A DNA stretch of 64,000 bases from Salinisphaera dokdonensis (GTDB taxonomy: Bacteria; Pseudomonadota; Gammaproteobacteria; Nevskiales; Salinisphaeraceae). The stretch is taken from positions 248,001-312,000 of the forward strand of contig NZ_APND01000005.1 in NCBI RefSeq assembly GCF_040361215.1, written 5' to 3'. This document shows, piece by piece, positions 60,395 to 64,000 of this stretch. Under the pieces are notes generated by a model. It saw nothing but the letters and a program-made list of their open reading frames with translations. It did no database searches and was not told where the DNA came from. The position numbers were made by a program, and so were the translations under genes. Every line of letters starts with the position of its first letter. Position 1 is the first letter of the stretch.

Positions 60395-61336
60395 TCAGTG
60401 CCCGCTCGCGCCCTGCGCCGGCGCGCTGCTATTCGCCTGCCGCTCGGCTTCGATGAATACCCGCTTCACGTTTTCGCAGCGGGCCTTGATATCGCGATCC
60501 ATATGCTCGATTTCAGACTGGATCTGCTCTCCACTCAGCCCGCTCGCAAACCGCACGCTGATATTGGCCAGGATGAAGTTCGGGCCAACGTGCATGGTCA
60601 GCACCTCGTTAACCTTTGCTACCGCCTCGCGCGTGGACACGACTTCGCGGATATCACGGACCACGTGCTTGTTTGCCGCTTCGCCCAGCAGCAGCCCCTT
60701 GGTCTCGATCGCCAGCCAGACCGCCGTTATCGCGAGGATGATGCCGATGCAGATGGACGCAATGCCGTCAAAGACCTGGATGCCGGTAATCTGGCCAGCC
60801 AATAGCGCGACGAACGCCACCATGAGACCCAGCATCGCTGCGCTGTCCTCGAACAGCACCAGGAAGGCGACCGGATCCTTGCCACGGCGCACGGCCTCGA
60901 ACACGCCCCACTTGCCTTTCGAGCGATTGAATTCCTTGGCAGCGATATACCAGGCCACGCCTTCGAAGATCATCGCGAGCCCGAGCACCACGTAGTTGAT
61001 CACCGGGCTTTCCACCGGGTGCGGATGTAGCAGCCGGTTCACACCTTCATAAATGGAAATACCGGAACCCACCGCGAAGATGAGCACCGCGACCATGAAG
61101 CTCCAGAAATAGATTTCCTTGCCGTAGCCGAAAGGAAACCGCTCGTCCGGCGGGCGCTTGGCGCGCTTCATGCCATAGAGCAACAGCCCCTGATTGCCGG
61201 TATCCACGGTAGAGTGAATGCCTTCGGCCATCATGGCCGCACTGCCGGTGATGGATGCTGCGATGAACTTGGTCACCGCGATCAGCAGATTGCCGACCAG
61301 CGCAGCGTAGATGACGGTCTTCGAACCCGAGGCCAT
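60395..61336 (-). CDS. Cation diffusion facilitator (CDF) metal transporter
   Basis: Divalent-metal/proton antiporter (313 aa, six membrane helices). Helix II/V metal-site motifs are visible as AMMAEGIHSTVDTGNQ and FEDSAAMLGLMVA. The C-terminal cytoplasmic domain is the usual ferredoxin-like fold (VNEVLTMHVGPNFILANISV). The metal (Zn2+, Fe2+, Co2+ or other) is not certain. It is probably cotranscribed with the GT9 gene by direct abutment. Confidence 0.9.
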   Translation of the reverse strand: MASGSKTVIYAALVGNLLIAVTKFIAASITGSAAMMAEGIHSTVDTGNQGLLLYGMKRAKRPPDERFPFGYGKEIYFWSFMVAVLIFAVGSGISIYEGVNRLLHPHPVESPVINYVVLGLAMIFEGVAWYIAAKEFNRSKGKWGVFEAVRRGKDPVAFLVLFEDSAAMLGLMVAFVALLAGQITGIQVFDGIASICIGIILAITAVWLAIETKGLLLGEAANKHVVRDIREVVSTREAVAKVNEVLTMHVGPNFILANISVRFASGLSGEQIQSEIEHMDRDIKARCENVKRVFIEAERQANSSAPAQGASGH

Positions 61337-61383
61337 AAATTATCTCCCTTGGCATGACCGCGCCGTAGCGCGCCGCGAAATGC

Positions 61384-62961
61384 TCAGGTGGTGTGCAGAA
61401 ACAGCTGGTAGGCAGGATTGTCGCTCTCCTCGGCATATTCGTAGCCGAGCGCATCGAGCGCCGCGCGGCAGTCCGCCTGATCCTCGGGCCGCACCTGCAA
61501 CCCGACCAGCACCAGGCCATGCGCGTGGCCGTGATTACGGTAGTGGAACAGCGAGATGTTCCAGCGATCGCCGATGCTGTCGAGGAACTTGAGCAGCGCA
61601 CCGGGGCGCTCCGGAAACTCGACCCGGAACAGGATCTCGTTGCCAGCGCCCTGGGCGCGGCCGCCGACCATGTGGCGCACATGCAGCTTGGCCATCTCGT
61701 TGCGGCTCATGTCGAGCACGGCATAGCCGCCGGATTCGAGTTCGCCGATCAGCGCATCGCGCTCGGCCACACCGTTGGAAAGCTTCACGCCCACGAAAAT
61801 CTGTGCAGATACCGCGTCCGCGTAGCGATAGTTGAACTCGCTGATCGAGCGATCGCCGATGATGGTGCAGAAACGACGGAACGAACCCGGCGCCTCCGGA
61901 ATCGTGACTGCGAGCAGTGCTTCGCGCTGTTCGCCCAACTCGGCGCGCTCGGCGATATAGCTCAGGCGGTCGAAATTGACGTTGGCGCCGGAGGTGATCG
62001 CAACCAGATCCTCGTTCTCGATCCCGGTTTCGGCGACATACTTCTTGGCCCCGGCCACGGCGAGCGCACCGGCCGGCTCGGCCAACGCGCGCGTGTCTTC
62101 GTAGATATCGCGCACCGCAGCACAGATCTCGTCGACGCTGACCGTCATCATCGCGTCGACATGCTTGCTGCACAGACGGAACGGCTCCTTGCCGGCCTGC
62201 TTGACGGCCACGCCGTCCGCAAAGAGTCCGACTTCGGGCAGACGTACGCGCTCTCCGGCAGCAAGCGCGGCACCCATGCTGGCTGCGTCTTCCGGCTCGA
62301 CGCCGATCACGCGGATATCCGGGCGCACACTCTTGATATAGGCCGCCACGCCCGCCAGCAGGCCGCCGCCACCCACGCAAACAAAGACCGCGTGGATATC
62401 CTGCGGATGCTGGCGCACGATCTCCATGCCGATCGTACCCTGCCCGGCGATGACGTCAGGATCGTCGTAGGGATGGACATAGACCAGGCCGTCGCGCTCC
62501 TGCAACTCGGCCGCATGGGCCGCGGCTTCGTCATAACCGTCGCCGTGCAACACGATCTCGCCGCCGAAACCTGCAACCGCGCGGACCTTGATCGCCGGCG
62601 TGGTACGCGGCATCACGATCACCGCGCGAATACCCATGTTGCGTCCGGCAAGCGCCACGCCCTGGGCATGGTTGCCGGCCGAGGCACAGATCACCCCGCG
62701 ATCGCGCTCTTCGGGCGTGAGCTGGGCAATTTTGTTGTAGGCACCGCGCAGCTTGAAGGAATGCACCGGCTGCAAGTCCTCGCGCTTGAGGAAAAGCTGG
62801 TTACCGATACGCGCACTCAACTGGTTCGCCACCATCAGCGGCGACTCGATTGCTACGTCATAGACACGGGCGGTGTTGATGCGCTTGAGATAGTCGGCGT
62901 CGCCGATATCCACGGCCGACGCGGACGACGACTCGGCGGTCTGTTTCAGGCTGCTGTTCAT
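61384..62961 (-). CDS. ilvA: Threonine ammonia-lyase, biosynthetic
   Basis: PLP enzyme (525 aa) making 2-oxobutanoate from threonine, the first step toward isoleucine. The PLP Lys is in VHSFKLRGAYNK and the glycine-rich phosphate loop in VCVGGGGLLAGV. Two ACT-like regulatory domains fill about residues 340-525 (FRRFCTIIGDRSISEFNYRY and LLKFLDSIGDRWNISLFHYR), so it should be isoleucine-sensitive like E. coli IlvA. The open frame begins with a TTG three codons earlier; ATG 62961 is the better start though its ribosome site is weak. Confidence 0.95.
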   Translation of the reverse strand: MNSSLKQTAESSSASAVDIGDADYLKRINTARVYDVAIESPLMVANQLSARIGNQLFLKREDLQPVHSFKLRGAYNKIAQLTPEERDRGVICASAGNHAQGVALAGRNMGIRAVIVMPRTTPAIKVRAVAGFGGEIVLHGDGYDEAAAHAAELQERDGLVYVHPYDDPDVIAGQGTIGMEIVRQHPQDIHAVFVCVGGGGLLAGVAAYIKSVRPDIRVIGVEPEDAASMGAALAAGERVRLPEVGLFADGVAVKQAGKEPFRLCSKHVDAMMTVSVDEICAAVRDIYEDTRALAEPAGALAVAGAKKYVAETGIENEDLVAITSGANVNFDRLSYIAERAELGEQREALLAVTIPEAPGSFRRFCTIIGDRSISEFNYRYADAVSAQIFVGVKLSNGVAERDALIGELESGGYAVLDMSRNEMAKLHVRHMVGGRAQGAGNEILFRVEFPERPGALLKFLDSIGDRWNISLFHYRNHGHAHGLVLVGLQVRPEDQADCRAALDALGYEYAEESDNPAYQLFLHTT

Positions 62962-63108
62962 GAATCGCAAGGGTTAGAACAAGCGTCAATGCTAAACCCT
63001 TGGAGCCGTGCAGACCATCGCCGCAGTGAGGGGAACGCGTGTGATCACGACTCGCGGTAAGCGCTCGCCATCGCGTATCATGCCGCGAGTTTGTCGAGCG
63101 GGACCGCA

Positions 63109-63933
63109 ATGGATACCAGTATCGTTTTCGTCGGCGGCGGCAACATGGCCACCAGCCTGATCAGCGGCCTGCGCAATGCCGATTGCCCCGGCGAGCGCAT
63201 CACCGTGATCGAACCCGACGAGGCCAAGGGCGAGCAGCTCGCCAGTCAGTACGGCGTAAACACCGCCACGAGCGCCAACGCCGAAGTGCTTTCGGCAGAA
63301 GTGGTCGTGCTCGCGGTCAAACCGCAGATGCTGCGCGAAGTGGCACAGGGCCTGGTCGAACCGCTGGGCGATAGCAAGCCGCTGATCATGTCCATTGCCG
63401 CGGGCGTACCGATCGCCGGCCTGCGCGAATGGATGGGCAACGATCACGCCTATGTGCGCTGCATGCCCAACACACCCTCGCTGATCGGCGCGGGTGCCAC
63501 CGGCCTGTACGCCGACGACCGTGTGACCGACGACCAGCGCGAGCTGGCCGACACCATTCTCGCTACCGCCGGCGTTACCGCCTGGGTTGACGAGGAATCC
63601 CTTCTCAACGCGGTAACGGCGACTTCCGGCAGCGGCCCGGCTTATTTCTTCGCCTTCATGGAAGCCATGCAGGCCGGCGCGATGGATCTCGGTCTGGACG
63701 AGGCCACGGCGCGCGAACTGGTGCTTCATACCGCGCTAGGCGCAGCGCGAATGGCCATCGAATCCGGTGACGACCCGACCACACTGCGCGAGAAGGTCAC
63801 CTCGCCCGGGGGAACCACCGCTGCAGCCCTTGGCGAATTCTCCGAGGGCGAACTCGGCGAGCTCGTGGGGCGCGCTATGCGTTCGGCATCCGACCGGGCC
63901 GACAGCCTCGCCCGTGAACTTCTCGACAAATAG
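63109..63933 (+). CDS. proC: Pyrroline-5-carboxylate reductase
   Basis: NAD(P)H-dependent last step of proline synthesis (274 aa). The Rossmann motif is FVGGGNMATSLISGL; CMPNTPSLIGAGATGLY and the C-terminal SPGGTTAAALGEF are family signatures. ATG 63109 gives MDTSIVFVGGG; the open frame runs back to a TTG at 63091. A yggT homologue follows two bases later. It complements putA, which degrades proline. Confidence 0.96.
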   Translation: MDTSIVFVGGGNMATSLISGLRNADCPGERITVIEPDEAKGEQLASQYGVNTATSANAEVLSAEVVVLAVKPQMLREVAQGLVEPLGDSKPLIMSIAAGVPIAGLREWMGNDHAYVRCMPNTPSLIGAGATGLYADDRVTDDQRELADTILATAGVTAWVDEESLLNAVTATSGSGPAYFFAFMEAMQAGAMDLGLDEATARELVLHTALGAARMAIESGDDPTTLREKVTSPGGTTAAALGEFSEGELGELVGRAMRSASDRADSLARELLDK

Positions 63934-63935
63934 AC

Positions 63936-64000
63936 ATGATGCTCAATAACGCCAACAACGCCCTGCTCTTTCTCGTCGATACCGTTTTTGCGCTGTATAT
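63936..64000 (+). CDS. YggT family membrane protein (partial)
   Basis: The 21 visible codons (MMLNNANNALLFLVDTVFAL..) form the first hydrophobic segment of a YggT-family protein and run off the right edge. YggT commonly follows proC in gammaproteobacteria, which supports the call. The ATG is doubled; either may be used. Function of the family is not firmly known. Confidence 0.7.
   Translation, partial: MMLNNANNALLFLVDTVFALY

Overview
The window is a GC-rich chromosomal segment of a Gram-negative bacterium, most likely a gammaproteobacterium. The evidence is the 6S RNA site between zapA and the 5-formyl-THF cyclo-ligase gene, the proC-yggT pair, glnE, groESL, sohB, a full lipid A/inner-core gene set and a complete exosortase A (XrtA/PEP-CTERM) locus. 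A marine or halotolerant relative of Salinisphaerales/Nevskiales would fit (sodium-coupled proline, alanine and NSS transporters), but that placement is an inference.

Region 1 (1-24.8 kb) is an XrtA exopolysaccharide/protein-sorting locus, all on the minus strand. One unit reads leftward from 14.05 kb: lipoprotein exporter, chain-length determinant, tyrosine autokinase, outer-membrane beta-barrel, AAA ATPase, polysaccharide deacetylase, FemAB-like acyltransferase, glycosyltransferase, exosortase A fused to EpsI, second glycosyltransferase, and an asparagine-synthase-like amidotransferase cut by the left edge. A second unit reads leftward from 22.5 kb: a small coupled ORF, the EpsB-type initiating sugar transferase, histidine kinase PrsK, sigma-54 activator PrsR and TPR lipoprotein PrsT. 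Upstream of these is a small PEP-CTERM protein, a probable XrtA substrate, whose start is preceded by a textbook -24/-12 sigma-54 promoter, matching PrsK/PrsR control. wecB supplies UDP-ManNAc.

Region 2 (24.8-35.4 kb) holds a large lipoprotein with an acidic linker and a possible rhamnogalacturonan-lyase-like (RIFT barrel) fold, the proline catabolic pair putA (+) and putP (-), and a CotH-kinase-family lipoprotein. Region 3 (35.4-43.1 kb) is a lipopolysaccharide block: waaA, hldE, an LpxL-type acyltransferase, Kdo kinase, hldD and a glycosyltransferase, with ilvE inserted. Region 4 (43.1-56.6 kb) is housekeeping: glnE, groESL with a sigma-32 promoter, a thiolase, two amino-acid transporters, hemH, sohB and a DegQ/DegP protease. 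Region 5 (56.6-64 kb) is a zapB-like gene, zapA, 6S RNA, the cyclo-ligase gene, an EVE-domain gene, an NTF2-like gene, a family 9 glycosyltransferase, a CDF metal transporter, ilvA, proC and a truncated yggT.

Three AT-rich non-coding islands (about 14.15-14.55, 23.2-23.45 and 27.5-27.9 kb) stand out from the GC-rich background. All lie in or beside the XrtA locus and probably carry its control sequences. No tRNA, rRNA, CRISPR array, insertion sequence or phage gene was recognised.
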